DNA of 48,667 nucleotides, from contig JAAXHE010000311.1 of the NCBI GenBank assembly GCA_012271065.1, forward strand, positions 1-48,667, given 5' to 3'. The notes beneath the pieces were generated by a model. That model had not been told where the DNA came from and searched no databases. It worked only from the letters and a program-made list of their open reading frames with translations. Below, one piece after another: positions 1-8,457 of the stretch. Positions within the stretch are counted from its first letter, which is position 1. Each line of letters begins with the position of its first letter. Source of the stretch: Candidatus Latescibacterota bacterium. Its GTDB lineage: Bacteria > Latescibacterota > UBA2968 > GCA-2709665. The translations under genes were made by a program, and so were the position numbers.

Positions 1-26
1 TGATTTATTTCGGATTAAGGTTAAAC

Positions 27-55
27 TTGACAGTTCCGGCATGCTAGCTTAAATT
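27..55 (+). promoter_or_regulatory. Candidate sigma-70 promoter of the iron-transport operon
   Basis: A perfect -35 TTGACA (27-32) is followed after 17 bases by TAAATT (50-55), which matches four of six -10 positions. It lies about 60 bases before the first gene of the DtxR/FeoB run and is the only good promoter seen ahead of it. Assignment rests on motif match and position only. Confidence 0.55.
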
Positions 56-69
56 TAGACGCGGCTAAA
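54..69. promoter_or_regulatory. Candidate metal-regulator operator (inverted repeat)
   Basis: TTTAG (54-58) and CTAAA (65-69) form an inverted repeat with a 6-base centre, overlapping the last bases of the -10 box and the expected transcription start. DtxR/IdeR boxes contain TTAG...CTAA half-sites, and two DtxR-family genes lie immediately downstream, so autoregulation by metal is a reasonable inference. The dyad is short and could be chance. Confidence 0.35.
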
Positions 70-116
70 CATTTTTTTATCTTTGGATAATCGATGTCGG
101 CAAGAGGAAAACCGTA

Positions 117-1142
117 ATGATTGAACCTCTCACCGCGCTTCTGGGTGCAGCTGTTGTTCTGGGTTGTGCCTGGTTTCTTTTCCGGCCGGGATCGGGTTAT
201 TTCTGGCACTGGCGGCAGGCCCGGCGGCTGACGGAGCGCGTCCTGACGGAAGATCTGCTCAAGCACGTTTACAATTGCGAATATCAACAGCAGATCGCAA
301 CGGTGGAAAGCCTTTCCGGCGCACTGGGGATTCCGCTTGGCCGCGCTTCCGACTTGCTCGTACGCGCGGGGGTCCGCGGACTGACCGTTTCGGACGGCGG
401 CACCGTCAGACTGACGACGCAGGGTCGGGATTATGCGCTTCGCATCCTGAGGGTACACCGCCTCTGGGAGCACTATCTGGCTGAGGAGACCGGGGTTGCG
501 GCCGCGGATTGGCACAACGAGGCGGAACGCCGCGAGCACGATATGTCTTCCGAGGACGTGGAACGGCTGGACCAAAGGATGGGGTATCCCGTTTACGACC
601 CGCATGGCGATCCGATTCCCACCGGGGCCGGTGATATTGCGCCCAAACGTGGTACGCATCTGACGGAACACCCTGTTGGCGTTTCGGCGGTGATCGTACA
701 TATAGAAGACGAGCCCGAGCCCGTCTACGCTCAGCTGGCCGCGGAAGGACTGCACGTCGGAATGCGGATCGAGCTGATCGAGGTCCTGCCTCAGCGCGTG
801 CGTTTCTGGGCGGACGGAGAAGAACACGTGCTGGCGCCCCTGCTGGCCGACCATATTTCTGTCGCCGCCGTATCCGACGGAGTGGAAACCGAAGCGTCCG
901 ACGAACTGCTGTCCGGCCTTAAACAGGGCGAAATTGGCCACGTCGTCAGGCTGTCCGGATCCTGCCGCGGTCTGGAACGGCGTCGGCTGATGGACATGGG
1001 CATCCTTCCGGGCACACGTATACAGGTGGAGATGCGCAGTCCTTCCGGGGATCCCACCGCATACCGGATCCGAGGAACAACCATTGCGCTTCGAAAGGAG
1101 CAGGCAAGTCAGGTTCAGATTCGGGTCCAGCTCGTGGAATGA
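117..1142 (+). CDS. Membrane-anchored DtxR-family regulator with two FeoA-like domains
   Basis: The 341-residue product resembles iron/manganese-dependent DtxR/MntR repressors, which bind DNA when Fe2+ or Mn2+ is loaded. Residues ~5-24 are a hydrophobic segment that could anchor the protein in the inner membrane, followed by a basic stretch. Residues ~35-115 are the winged-helix DNA-binding region. Residues ~115-165 are the DtxR dimerisation/metal region with conserved His and Glu and the family motif DPHGDPIP. Two SH3-like FeoA domains follow (~185-250 and ~262-341). Ordinary DtxR proteins are ~140-230 residues, soluble, and have at most one such domain. The gene lies 52 bases before the FeoB G-protein gene, so it probably couples metal sensing to ferrous iron uptake, either as a regulator or as a FeoA-like partner of FeoB. 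The membrane anchor and the second FeoA domain are unusual. Confidence 0.8.
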   Translation: MIEPLTALLGAAVVLGCAWFLFRPGSGYFWHWRQARRLTERVLTEDLLKHVYNCEYQQQIATVESLSGALGIPLGRASDLLVRAGVRGLTVSDGGTVRLTTQGRDYALRILRVHRLWEHYLAEETGVAAADWHNEAERREHDMSSEDVERLDQRMGYPVYDPHGDPIPTGAGDIAPKRGTHLTEHPVGVSAVIVHIEDEPEPVYAQLAAEGLHVGMRIELIEVLPQRVRFWADGEEHVLAPLLADHISVAAVSDGVETEASDELLSGLKQGEIGHVVRLSGSCRGLERRRLMDMGILPGTRIQVEMRSPSGDPTAYRIRGTTIALRKEQASQVQIRVQLVE

Positions 1143-1194
1143 ATCGCCGTCACTTACCACTCTTGTGCATTCGGTATCGGATGGAGCGTTAAAT

Positions 1195-2004
1195 ATGGAA
1201 ATGCAGACAGCGGTTGATGGTTGCGAAGCCTGCCCGGCACATCATTCCGGCAACCTGACCAAACTCGGCGTAAACATGGCGAATTGGGATTTTGTCGTAG
1301 CGCTGGCTGGAAATCCGAATACAGGTAAGAGTACGGTATTCAACGCCCTGACGGGATTGCGGCAGCACACCGGAAACTGGCCCGGCAAAACCGTGGTGCG
1401 GGCCGAAGGCGGCTTCGCGTACGGCGGCCACCGGTATAAGCTTGTGGACCTTCCGGGAACATATTCTCTCCTGTCCACCAGTCTCGACGAAGAGGTGGCG
1501 CGGGATTTTATCCTGTTCGGACGGCCGGACGTCACGGTGGTTGTCGTGGACGCGGCTCGGCTGGAGCGGAATCTGAACCTCGTCCTTCAGGTTCTGGAGA
1601 TAACCGACCGTGCGGTGGTGTGTCTGAACCTGATGGACGAAGCGAAACGGCAGGGACTGTGCGTGGACGAACGACGACTGGCACGGGATCTGGGTGTTCC
1701 GGTGGTGCCGGCCGCGGCGCGCCGCGGGGAGGGCATGCCTGAGTTGACGCGGGTATTGAGTGACGTGGCGACCGGCCGGACGGTTTGCAGGCCGCAACGT
1801 ATACAAAACGAGCCGCCGGCATTGAGGAAGGCCGTCGTCAGGCTCACGGCTCAGTTGGAGGAAGCGTTTCCCGATGTACCGAATTCCCGCTGGGTGGCGC
1901 TTCGACTGCTTGAACGAGACACGCGAATCATGGAAGCAGTGAGCTCGGGAGAACTCGGGGACCTGAACCGTACCCCGAGGCGGGAAGAGGAGGTAATGGT
2001 ATGA
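1195..2004 (+). CDS. feoB: FeoB N-terminal G-protein domain as a separate protein
   Basis: This is the cytoplasmic GTPase half of the ferrous iron transporter FeoB. G1 GNPNTGKST is at residues 39-47, switch I lies around NWPGKT (61-66), G3 DLPG is at 85-88 and G4 NLMD is at 145-148; a helical spacer follows. Whole FeoB proteins are ~700-800 residues; this 269-residue protein stops where the membrane part would begin, and the next gene supplies it. The stop overlaps the next start (ATGA at 2001-2004), which favours translational coupling and one-to-one production. The start at 1195 keeps an N-terminal CEAC-P-A-HH motif of unknown role; an internal ATG at 1276 would give a shorter protein beginning just before the G domain. 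The split is likely natural, because both halves are intact and the junction is a clean operon overlap. Confidence 0.85.
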   Translation: MEMQTAVDGCEACPAHHSGNLTKLGVNMANWDFVVALAGNPNTGKSTVFNALTGLRQHTGNWPGKTVVRAEGGFAYGGHRYKLVDLPGTYSLLSTSLDEEVARDFILFGRPDVTVVVVDAARLERNLNLVLQVLEITDRAVVCLNLMDEAKRQGLCVDERRLARDLGVPVVPAAARRGEGMPELTRVLSDVATGRTVCRPQRIQNEPPALRKAVVRLTAQLEEAFPDVPNSRWVALRLLERDTRIMEAVSSGELGDLNRTPRREEEVMV

Positions 2005-3437
2005 ATGCCCCGACCTCAAATCAGCGCCCCGAGGAGTTGATTCGTCTGGCGGCGGAGCTCCGATGGGAAGTGGGGTCCAATTTCCACGATTCACTGATGG
2101 AAACGCTCTATTCAAACGCGGCTCAAATCGCAGACCGCGCAGTCACCCGTACCGGAGAAGCCGCCCGGTTCGATCTGGACCGGACGATCGACCGGCTGGT
2201 CACGAGCCGCTGGCTGGGTTTCCCCATCATGTTGGCCCTGCTGACGCTGGTATTCTGGCTGACTATCGAGGGTGCAAACGTGCCCTCGGCGATGCTTGCG
2301 GGCCTGCTGATCGACTCCATTCATCCAATGCTGAAATCGTCGGCCGCAGCAATTGGAATGCCCTGGTGGCTCGACGGTCTGCTGGTGGACGGCATTTACC
2401 TGGCGATGGCATGGGTAGTCAGCGTCATGTTGCCTCCGATGGCGATTTTCTTTCCGTTGTTTACGCTTCTGGAAGACTTCGGCTACCTGCCCCGGGTAGC
2501 GTTCAATCTGGACAAGTGGTTCAAAAAGGCGGGCGCGCATGGGAAACAGGCACTCACGATGAGTATGGGATTCGGCTGCAATGCCGCGGCAATCGTGTCC
2601 ACCCGTGTAATCGACAGTCCCAGAGAACGGCTCATTGCGATCATTACCAACAACTTCTCTCTCTGCAACGGACGGTGGCCCACTCAGATATTGGTGGCTA
2701 CGATATTCATCGGAGGACTTGCGCCCGCGCACTTCGCCGGCCTGGTTTCGGCCGGGGCAGTCGTGGCCGTCGCCGTACTTGGTGTTCTGCTCTCTTTTGT
2801 AGTTTCGTGGGGGCTTTCCAGGTCGGTTCTTCGGGGAGAAGCATCCGCCTTCAGCCTGGAACTTCCGCCGTACCGACCGCCTCGCGTCTTGCAGACCGTC
2901 TACACGTCCATCATCGACAGAACGCTGATTGTGTTGTGGCGTGCGGTGATCTTTGCCGTTCCCGCCGGCGCGGTGATCTGGCTGAGCTCCAATATCTCTA
3001 TTGGCCACCTCAGCCTTGCTGAGCATTTTATCAACTGGAGCCAGCCGTTCGGCCTGCTTATCGGATTAAACGGCGTCATCCTGCTGGCCTATGTAATCGC
3101 AATCCCGGCGAACGAAATCGTGATTCCCACCATTCTGATGTTGACGGTATTGAGCGCGAGTTTGACCGGGATGGGTGAAGGCGCCGGGGTCATGTTTGAA
3201 CTGGATTCCGACGCCGCGGTAGCGCAGATATTCGCTTCCGGCGGATGGACTCTGCTTACGGCCGTCAATCTGATGTTGTTCAGTCTGGTGCACAACCCCT
3301 GTTCCACCACGATATATACGATCTGGAAGGAAACACGAAGCGCCAAATGGACGTCCATCTCGTCGTTGCTTCCCGTGGGAATGGGTTTCCTGCTTTGTTT
3401 TCTGGTGGCGCAGATCTGGCGGTTGTTAACCGGATGA
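2001..3437 (+). CDS. feoB: FeoB membrane permease half (ferrous iron transport)
   Basis: This 478-residue polytopic inner-membrane protein corresponds to the C-terminal half of FeoB, which moves Fe2+ into the cytoplasm. It starts with a ~70-residue soluble helical stretch that continues the spacer of the upstream G-protein, then has about eight to ten hydrophobic segments in two Gate-type blocks. The family motif after the third hydrophobic block is present as GFGCNAAAI followed by [11 protein letters not shown], and a second conserved element reads [12 protein letters not shown]. The Cys in GFGC and the Cys in LCNGR fit the positions of the metal-path cysteines in this FeoB branch. Translation is probably coupled to the upstream gene through the ATGA overlap. 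The last gene of the locus (3483) is a DtxR repressor 45 bases downstream. Confidence 0.85.
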   Translation: MNAPTSNQRPEELIRLAAELRWEVGSNFHDSLMETLYSNAAQIADRAVTRTGEAARFDLDRTIDRLVTSRWLGFPIMLALLTLVFWLTIEGANVPSAMLAGLLIDSIHPMLKSSAAAIGMPWWLDGLLVDGIYLAMAWVVSVMLPPMAIFFPLFTLLEDFGYLPRVAFNLDKWFKKAGAHGKQALTMSMGFGCNAAAIVSTRVIDSPRERLIAIITNNFSLCNGRWPTQILVATIFIGGLAPAHFAGLVSAGAVVAVAVLGVLLSFVVSWGLSRSVLRGEASAFSLELPPYRPPRVLQTVYTSIIDRTLIVLWRAVIFAVPAGAVIWLSSNISIGHLSLAEHFINWSQPFGLLIGLNGVILLAYVIAIPANEIVIPTILMLTVLSASLTGMGEGAGVMFELDSDAAVAQIFASGGWTLLTAVNLMLFSLVHNPCSTTIYTIWKETRSAKWTSISSLLPVGMGFLLCFLVAQIWRLLTG

Positions 3438-3482
3438 GGCGATTTCAGGTCTCCGCGCAGAATTGCCAGCGAAAGGAAACAC

Positions 3483-4160
3483 ATGCTTAGTCAGGCCGCA
3501 CAGGACTATCTGAAGTCCATATACAAGCTGCAACATGGACACGAATCCCGGGCCACGGTGAATACTTCCATGGTTGCGGAGCGGATGGAGGTGGCGGCCG
3601 CTTCCGCGACAAATATGATCAAGAAGCTGGCTGAAATGAACCTCGTTCAGCACAAGCCGTATCAGGGTGTCGAACTCACGCCGGCGGGAGAAGCGGTTGC
3701 CCTGGAAGTCTTGAGGCATCACCGGCTGCTCGAACTGTACCTCGCGGACGCATTGGGCTACGACTGGGACGAAGTCGACGCCGAGGCCGACAGACTCGAG
3801 CACGTGATTTCGGAGGAATTCGAGGACAAGATCGACAGGGTGCTGGGTCATCCCACGACTGACCCGCACGGTGCGCCCATTCCGACAAAAGATGGAAATA
3901 TAGAAGATATGGATTGTGTCCCCTTGACCCGTGTGAAACCCGGAGAGGCGGTCGTGATCGCGCAGGTAAACGACCAGAGTCCCGAGATGCTCAGGTATCT
4001 GGGCGCTCTGGGATTGCGGCCGGGGGTGACGCTGTTTGTTCAGGAGAAGGCGCCGTTCAACGGCCCGATGACCATTGAACTGGATGGAAACATCCAGCAT
4101 GTGGTGGGAGTCAACGTGTCGGACAGCATCTACGTGACCGTCGCGGAACAGGGTGCATGA
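3483..4160 (+). CDS. DtxR/MntR-family metal-dependent transcriptional repressor
   Basis: This 225-residue protein has the complete soluble DtxR layout: winged helix at ~1-65, where the recognition helix carries SATNMIKKLAE, then a dimerisation/metal-binding region at ~70-140 with LRHHRLLELYL, HVISEEFEDK and the DPHGAPIP motif, and a C-terminal SH3/FeoA-like domain at ~150-222. Such proteins repress iron or manganese uptake genes when the metal is abundant. It is the distal gene of the FeoB locus and probably controls it, possibly through the inverted repeat near the promoter at 54-69. Whether it responds to Fe2+ or Mn2+ cannot be told from sequence. It is a separate gene from the tethered DtxR-like protein at 117, so the locus carries two family members. 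Confidence 0.88.
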   Translation: MLSQAAQDYLKSIYKLQHGHESRATVNTSMVAERMEVAAASATNMIKKLAEMNLVQHKPYQGVELTPAGEAVALEVLRHHRLLELYLADALGYDWDEVDAEADRLEHVISEEFEDKIDRVLGHPTTDPHGAPIPTKDGNIEDMDCVPLTRVKPGEAVVIAQVNDQSPEMLRYLGALGLRPGVTLFVQEKAPFNGPMTIELDGNIQHVVGVNVSDSIYVTVAEQGA

Positions 4161-4232
4161 ATTCCGCCGCGGTTACGCGCCCGCCATGCGGGCCTGAGCC
4201 GGTGCAATATCGGGTACAGGTTGAATAATTCG

Positions 4233-6665
4233 ATGAACTGGTCAATTCGCATCTACATAGTCTCAATGCTTCTGGGCGGGGTCCAGGCAGGCGCCGGGGC
4301 CCCGCCCGATCTGTCTCCGGTTCCGCAGGTAACGGAGGCGGAACTCTTCAACCGGGCGGCTGCGATCTTCAGGCCGGATCTCTTACCGGCGGACAGTCCA
4401 CATTTCCACGAGCGCGCGGTCTGCGGAACACCCGTCATTATGGCGCTGGCCACCCGGTGGCCCAGCCTGAGTGCCGAAACGCATCAAGCGTTCGCCCAGG
4501 TGTTTCAGCGCCCCGCAATGACGGACAGCCTGGTGTCTCCGGGTGGACACTTCCGCGTCCACTACGACACGAGAGGGCGGCATGCCATTTCACCAGAGGA
4601 CGCCAACCGGAACCGGGTGCCTGACTACGTCGAGGAAGTCGCTGTCACGTTCGACGCCGTGTGGGCGCTTCAGGTCCGAAGCCTGGGTTACCGGAATCCG
4701 CTGGATGACGGCGATGGCCTGTTCGATGTTTACATACGGCAATTGGGCACTTCCGGCGTTTACGGGCAGACCTGGCCCAACAGTCTCGGTGTTCCTGTGA
4801 CGTCCGCCTATTTGACCGTCGACAACGACTACACCGACAGGATTTACGCGACCCGGGGTCTGGACGGTCTGCACGTGACCGTCGCGCACGAGTTCTTTCA
4901 TGCCATCCAATTCGCATATAACGCGCGAGAATTAACGTGGTGGCACGAAGCCACCGCGACCTGGATGGAAGACGTGGCTTACGACGATGTGAACGACTAT
5001 TTTCAGTACACACGGTTCGTTCTGGATTCACCCACCGTCTCCCTGGACTGGCAGCCCAGCCTGCAGGACGGACATCAGTATGGAGCCTGCATCTACATCC
5101 ATTACCTGGACCAGGTCTTTGGAAGACGGGCCATTCGGGAGACGTGGGAGGGACTGGGCGAGCGCAACACGTCGTCGTACGATGTGCAAAAACTCAATCA
5201 CACGGTGCCCACCGGTGGCTTTTCAGGGACGCTGCCCGGTTATGTCGCCTGGAACTACTTCACGGGAACCCGCTCGCGGGAAGGGTTCTACGAAGAGGGC
5301 GTGTTTTATCAGCCCGCGGCGTCGGTCAGAACGGTATCAACGCCATCCGGCGGCCAGGCGTTCGGCTCAGGTACGGTGGACCATCTGGCTGCCGACTACA
5401 TTCAGGTGGCGACGAAAGGGCTGCGCGGCGGTCTGAGAGCCGACTTCAGCCTGTCGGGCGATGGAAGCTGGCAGTTCTGGGCCATGCTGATTGATAGCGT
5501 TGGGGTCGGTCTGCTGCGGCCGAGCCGTTCCCGGTTGGACATCCCGAATGCGGGACAATACGACAATATCGTGTTTTTGCCCATTTCAGACGCACTGGAA
5601 GGGCAGGATTTTGATTACGAATATACGATTGCCGCGGTCGAGTCGGTTGACGGCCAGACCAATCCTCTCACGTTGTCGGTTGGTGACAGCAAGGTTCCTG
5701 TCGTACGGCTTGGCGTGCATTCAGACCGGGCGACCGTTCGCGCGGCGGGAGCCGGAGGCAATCCGGTCACGTGGACCGTTTTACGCGCCAGTGGCAACAG
5801 GGCGATCGACGTGCCCGGACAACCGGACCCTTCTTCATTTACCACAAAGACGGATTCGATCGAAATCGTGGCGGTTGGTCGCGGTACGACTGTCGTGCAG
5901 GTATCCGCCACGGGGGCGGGAACGACACCCTCGGTTGCCTGGGCCGTCTTCGGCCAGACCCCCACGGGGAACCTGCCGCCGGTGGTGACCGCGATTTCCG
6001 ATACCACTATCGGCGAAGGCCAGCCGCTGACGATTTTCATCGATGCGGAAGACGAGGATGGCGACGAACTTGCCTTTTCGGCTGCAGACCTTCCGGACGG
6101 GGCGATCCTGGTTGGGAATCGCCTGACCTGGACACCCCGGTTCGATCAGGGCGATCGGACCTATGAGATTCAATTCCTGGTCAGCGACGGTGTAAACCAG
6201 GTACGCATCGGCGTGAATATTCGGGTGATGAATGTCGACCGCCCGCCCGAGATTCGGGAGACCGACCCGGCTCGAAGCATCGTGTTTGGCGTCTCGGGGG
6301 AGACGATTCGCTTTTCGGTCAGGGCTCAGGATCCGGACGGGGATGATTTGAGTTTCGCCTGGACCGTCAACGGCGTTCCGGTAGATGAAGCGGGGCCGTC
6401 TCTGCTCGTCGCAATTACCGCAATGGAAGCGGATGACCTGGTAACGGTCGTGGTATCTGCGGGGCAGAATTCGATCGAGCGGACATGGACGGTCGGCAAG
6501 ACACTGAAGGGCGATTTCAACAACGACGGCGCCGTCAATTTTGCCGATTTCATCGCCTTCGCCGGCGCTTTCGGCACGGAGAGTCCGATATATGACCTCG
6601 ACGGTTCGGGGCTTGTCGACTTCCAGGATTTCCTGATATTTGCAGTCTATTTCGGCCTCCCATGA
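4233..6665 (+). CDS. Secreted zinc metalloprotease-like protein with Ig-like repeats and a dockerin-like C-terminus
   Basis: The ATG at 4233 gives a clean signal peptide (hydrophobic core SIRIYIVSMLLGG, cleavage near AGA); a TTG 12 bases earlier is possible but less likely. After maturation there is a protease region (~100-350) that carries HEFFH (zinc-binding HExxH, about residues 219-223) and a downstream Glu in WWHEATATWMED, the arrangement of gluzincin metalloproteases. A calcium-like DANRNRVPDYVEE motif precedes it, as in the myxobacterial MXAN_6640-type family. Two or three Ig/cadherin-like domains follow (~575-730), with repeated DxDGDxL motifs. The last ~50 residues are two EF-hand/dockerin-like repeats (DFNNDGAVNFADF and DLDGSGLVDFQDF). 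The product is probably exported and surface-attached or released. No cohesin or sorting enzyme is seen nearby. Catalytic activity is inferred only from motifs. Confidence 0.75.
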   Translation: MNWSIRIYIVSMLLGGVQAGAGAPPDLSPVPQVTEAELFNRAAAIFRPDLLPADSPHFHERAVCGTPVIMALATRWPSLSAETHQAFAQVFQRPAMTDSLVSPGGHFRVHYDTRGRHAISPEDANRNRVPDYVEEVAVTFDAVWALQVRSLGYRNPLDDGDGLFDVYIRQLGTSGVYGQTWPNSLGVPVTSAYLTVDNDYTDRIYATRGLDGLHVTVAHEFFHAIQFAYNARELTWWHEATATWMEDVAYDDVNDYFQYTRFVLDSPTVSLDWQPSLQDGHQYGACIYIHYLDQVFGRRAIRETWEGLGERNTSSYDVQKLNHTVPTGGFSGTLPGYVAWNYFTGTRSREGFYEEGVFYQPAASVRTVSTPSGGQAFGSGTVDHLAADYIQVATKGLRGGLRADFSLSGDGSWQFWAMLIDSVGVGLLRPSRSRLDIPNAGQYDNIVFLPISDALEGQDFDYEYTIAAVESVDGQTNPLTLSVGDSKVPVVRLGVHSDRATVRAAGAGGNPVTWTVLRASGNRAIDVPGQPDPSSFTTKTDSIEIVAVGRGTTVVQVSATGAGTTPSVAWAVFGQTPTGNLPPVVTAISDTTIGEGQPLTIFIDAEDEDGDELAFSAADLPDGAILVGNRLTWTPRFDQGDRTYEIQFLVSDGVNQVRIGVNIRVMNVDRPPEIRETDPARSIVFGVSGETIRFSVRAQDPDGDDLSFAWTVNGVPVDEAGPSLLVAITAMEADDLVTVVVSAGQNSIERTWTVGKTLKGDFNNDGAVNFADFIAFAGAFGTESPIYDLDGSGLVDFQDFLIFAVYFGLP

Positions 6666-6786
6666 ACGTACCGCATGGTATGTTCCAACCATAAGATAGA
6701 CCTTTAATGCTTGTTTTTATACGCCTTTTTGTTAACTTACATCTCTTGAGCCACAACCAACCTCCAAATCGGATTCAGGTGAAAAG

Positions 6787-7566
6787 TTGATTGCGCTTCG
6801 CTCGGAACGGGAGCTTGAGAGAATCCGGGACGCCTGTCGCGTCGTCGGGCTTGCACATCGAGCCCTTCGTGAGTGGGTCCGGCCCGGCATTCCCACCACC
6901 AGACTGGACGGGGTCGCGGAGGAGTTGATCCGTGACCACGGCGCTTTGCCGGCCTTCAAGGGATACCAGGGGTACCCCGCGGCTACATGTATCTCAATAA
7001 ACGAACAGGTCGTGCATGGGATCCCCGGAGACCGGGAGCTACGGGCAGGCGATCTCGTCAGTATAGACATTGGCGCGAGGTTAAGGGGATACTACGGAGA
7101 CCAGGCGATCTCCTATGCCATCGGCGAGGTGACTCCCGAGATTCGGAAACTGATTACAGTCACGCGTGAGTCCCTGTTCAAGGGCATCGAGGGGGCGCAG
7201 GAAGGCCACCGGCTGGAGGACGTATGCGGTTCAATCCAGCAGTGGGTGGAGTCGCAAGGTTTTTCGGTCGTACGCCAGTTTGTGGGACACGGTATCGGAC
7301 GCCGTCTGCACGAAGATCCTGCGGTGCCGAACTATGTGCCGCTGGAAAAGAACCCGAGGCTGCGGCGTGGAATCGTCATTGCGATTGAACCTATGGTGAA
7401 TCTGGGAAGGCCGGAGGTCATACTCGGCGACGACGGATGGACGGCGTCCGCAAGAGACGGACTGCCGTCGGCGCATTTCGAGCATGTCGTGGCAGTCACC
7501 GATAACGAGCCGGCGCTTCTGACCATGACCGAAGAGGAGATTTTCGAAGGCGTGTGCGCCTGTTGA
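6787..7566 (+). CDS. map: Methionine aminopeptidase, type I
   Basis: This enzyme removes the initiator Met from nascent proteins. All five metal ligands of type I enzymes can be placed: D94, D105, H168, E201 and E232, plus the substrate-side His in VVHGIPG (H78). Length (259 residues) and full-length alignment fit the short bacterial type without extra N-terminal domain. The start is TTG at 6787, chosen because the conserved N-terminus begins there and AGGTGA lies 7-12 bases upstream; no in-frame ATG is available before conserved sequence. The gene stands alone rather than in the usual secY-adk-map-infA order. A rho-independent terminator follows 25 bases after the stop, so it appears to be transcribed separately from the lipoprotein gene downstream. 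Confidence 0.95.
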   Translation: MIALRSERELERIRDACRVVGLAHRALREWVRPGIPTTRLDGVAEELIRDHGALPAFKGYQGYPAATCISINEQVVHGIPGDRELRAGDLVSIDIGARLRGYYGDQAISYAIGEVTPEIRKLITVTRESLFKGIEGAQEGHRLEDVCGSIQQWVESQGFSVVRQFVGHGIGRRLHEDPAVPNYVPLEKNPRLRRGIVIAIEPMVNLGRPEVILGDDGWTASARDGLPSAHFEHVVAVTDNEPALLTMTEEEIFEGVCAC

Positions 7567-7591
7567 CTTCAGGATCACATTGGGCGCCTCC

Positions 7592-7624
7592 GGTCCGGCT
7601 TATACAAGTCCGGCCCGTTTTTTT
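7592..7624 (+). terminator. Rho-independent terminator after map
   Basis: GGTCCGGCTT (7592-7601) can pair with AAGTCCGGCC (7606-7615) around a 4-base loop ATAC, with one C-C mismatch and two G-U pairs. A run of seven T follows (7618-7624). The next start codon is only 19 bases further on, so the downstream gene must use readthrough or a promoter within the hairpin region. Confidence 0.7.
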
Positions 7625-7642
7625 GTGCGACATCAACTCGCG

Positions 7643-8167
7643 ATGTATACGACACGATTGTTTCGAGTTCTGGCAGGGCTGCTGGTCCTCTTCGCGTGCG
7701 ATCAGCACTACAGGGAGGGTGCGCATCCGCCGCCGAAGCCGCGGCGGCCCAACCTGCCTGCGGGGCATCCACCCGTCACGATGACCCGGGGAACCTCCGA
7801 GGCGCCGGACGGACAAACAGTACGCGGCACCATCCGGATCGAGCCGGGACTGCAGTCCAGAATCCCAAGCGGCGCCTATCTGTTTATCATTGCGCGCGAG
7901 CGTCCGGACGGAGGTCCGCCCTATGCCCTCAAACGCATGCGTATGCCCACGCTCCCTTATCACTACACCCTTACACAATCCGACGTCGCGCGCATGTTTG
8001 GAGACGGGATCGTTCTGGCCGAGATCCCCGAGATGTATATGGTTGCCAAAATCGACCGGGATGGCTTCGTAGGGGCGCAACCCGGCGACATGGAGGGCGC
8101 GTGCGTGAAGAATCCGATTGCCGCCGGTGAACAGCAGGCCGACATTCTGATCGAACGGGTCCATTGA
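7643..8167 (+). CDS. Lipoprotein with CcmH/CcmI-type C-terminal domain
   Basis: Starting at ATG 7643 gives a type II signal peptide ending in LFAC, so the mature protein (~156 residues) should be lipid-anchored at the periplasmic face or outer membrane. A basic Pro-rich linker follows, then a ~105-residue domain that resembles the C-terminal Ig-like domain of the cytochrome c maturation factor CcmI/CycH: GTIRIEPGL, AYLFIIARE, GGPPYALKRM, LPYHYTLTQSD and a late AQPGDMEG element occur in the family order. In CcmI that part is periplasmic and interacts with apocytochrome c partners. The TPR domain and haem-ligation genes are absent, so a role in cytochrome maturation is only suggested. The tetrahaem protein at 37174 shows that this organism makes c-type cytochromes. 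Confidence 0.65.
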   Translation: MYTTRLFRVLAGLLVLFACDQHYREGAHPPPKPRRPNLPAGHPPVTMTRGTSEAPDGQTVRGTIRIEPGLQSRIPSGAYLFIIARERPDGGPPYALKRMRMPTLPYHYTLTQSDVARMFGDGIVLAEIPEMYMVAKIDRDGFVGAQPGDMEGACVKNPIAAGEQQADILIERVH

Positions 8168-8278
8168 ATTGCCGTATCGGCGAACTGACACGCAATGTAT
8201 ACGGAAAAAAGCGGTGCTGCCTGAGATCGATAGATTGCGAGCCGGCCCTGGGCATCTGTCGGTCCGGGCGTGCGGTTG

Positions 8279-8293
8279 GTGATTTGAAATCAC
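8279..8293. promoter_or_regulatory. Perfect 15-base palindrome in the 8168-8457 gap
   Basis: GTGATTT-G-AAATCAC is a perfect inverted repeat with a single central base. It sits in the middle of a 290-base non-coding stretch between two lipoprotein genes, where no other gene, RNA or terminator was recognised. It could be an operator for the gene at 8458, but no regulator is identified and no convincing promoter elements surround it. Confidence 0.3.
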
Positions 8294-8457
8294 GGTCGAT
8301 GGTGTCGATATCAGCGGCGATCGGTTCGCAACGGACTACGGGCCACCGGTCTGTTGCCTTCGCAGGCATTCGGCCCGGAACGAATCATTGAATCGAGCGT
8401 TACAGGATGAAGAGAACCAGATTCATTGGGAATGGCCAGGTCACGAGGAACGTATAC

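Noticed and set aside
21..1160. Long minus-strand reading frame over the DtxR-FeoA gene
   Set aside because: It is the shadow of the plus-strand gene; its translation has no family features and the plus strand carries clear DtxR/FeoA motifs.
4179..4193. GCCCGC-CAT-GCGGGC hairpin between the DtxR gene and the metalloprotease gene
   Set aside because: The stem is perfect but short and has no T run, so it was not called a terminator.
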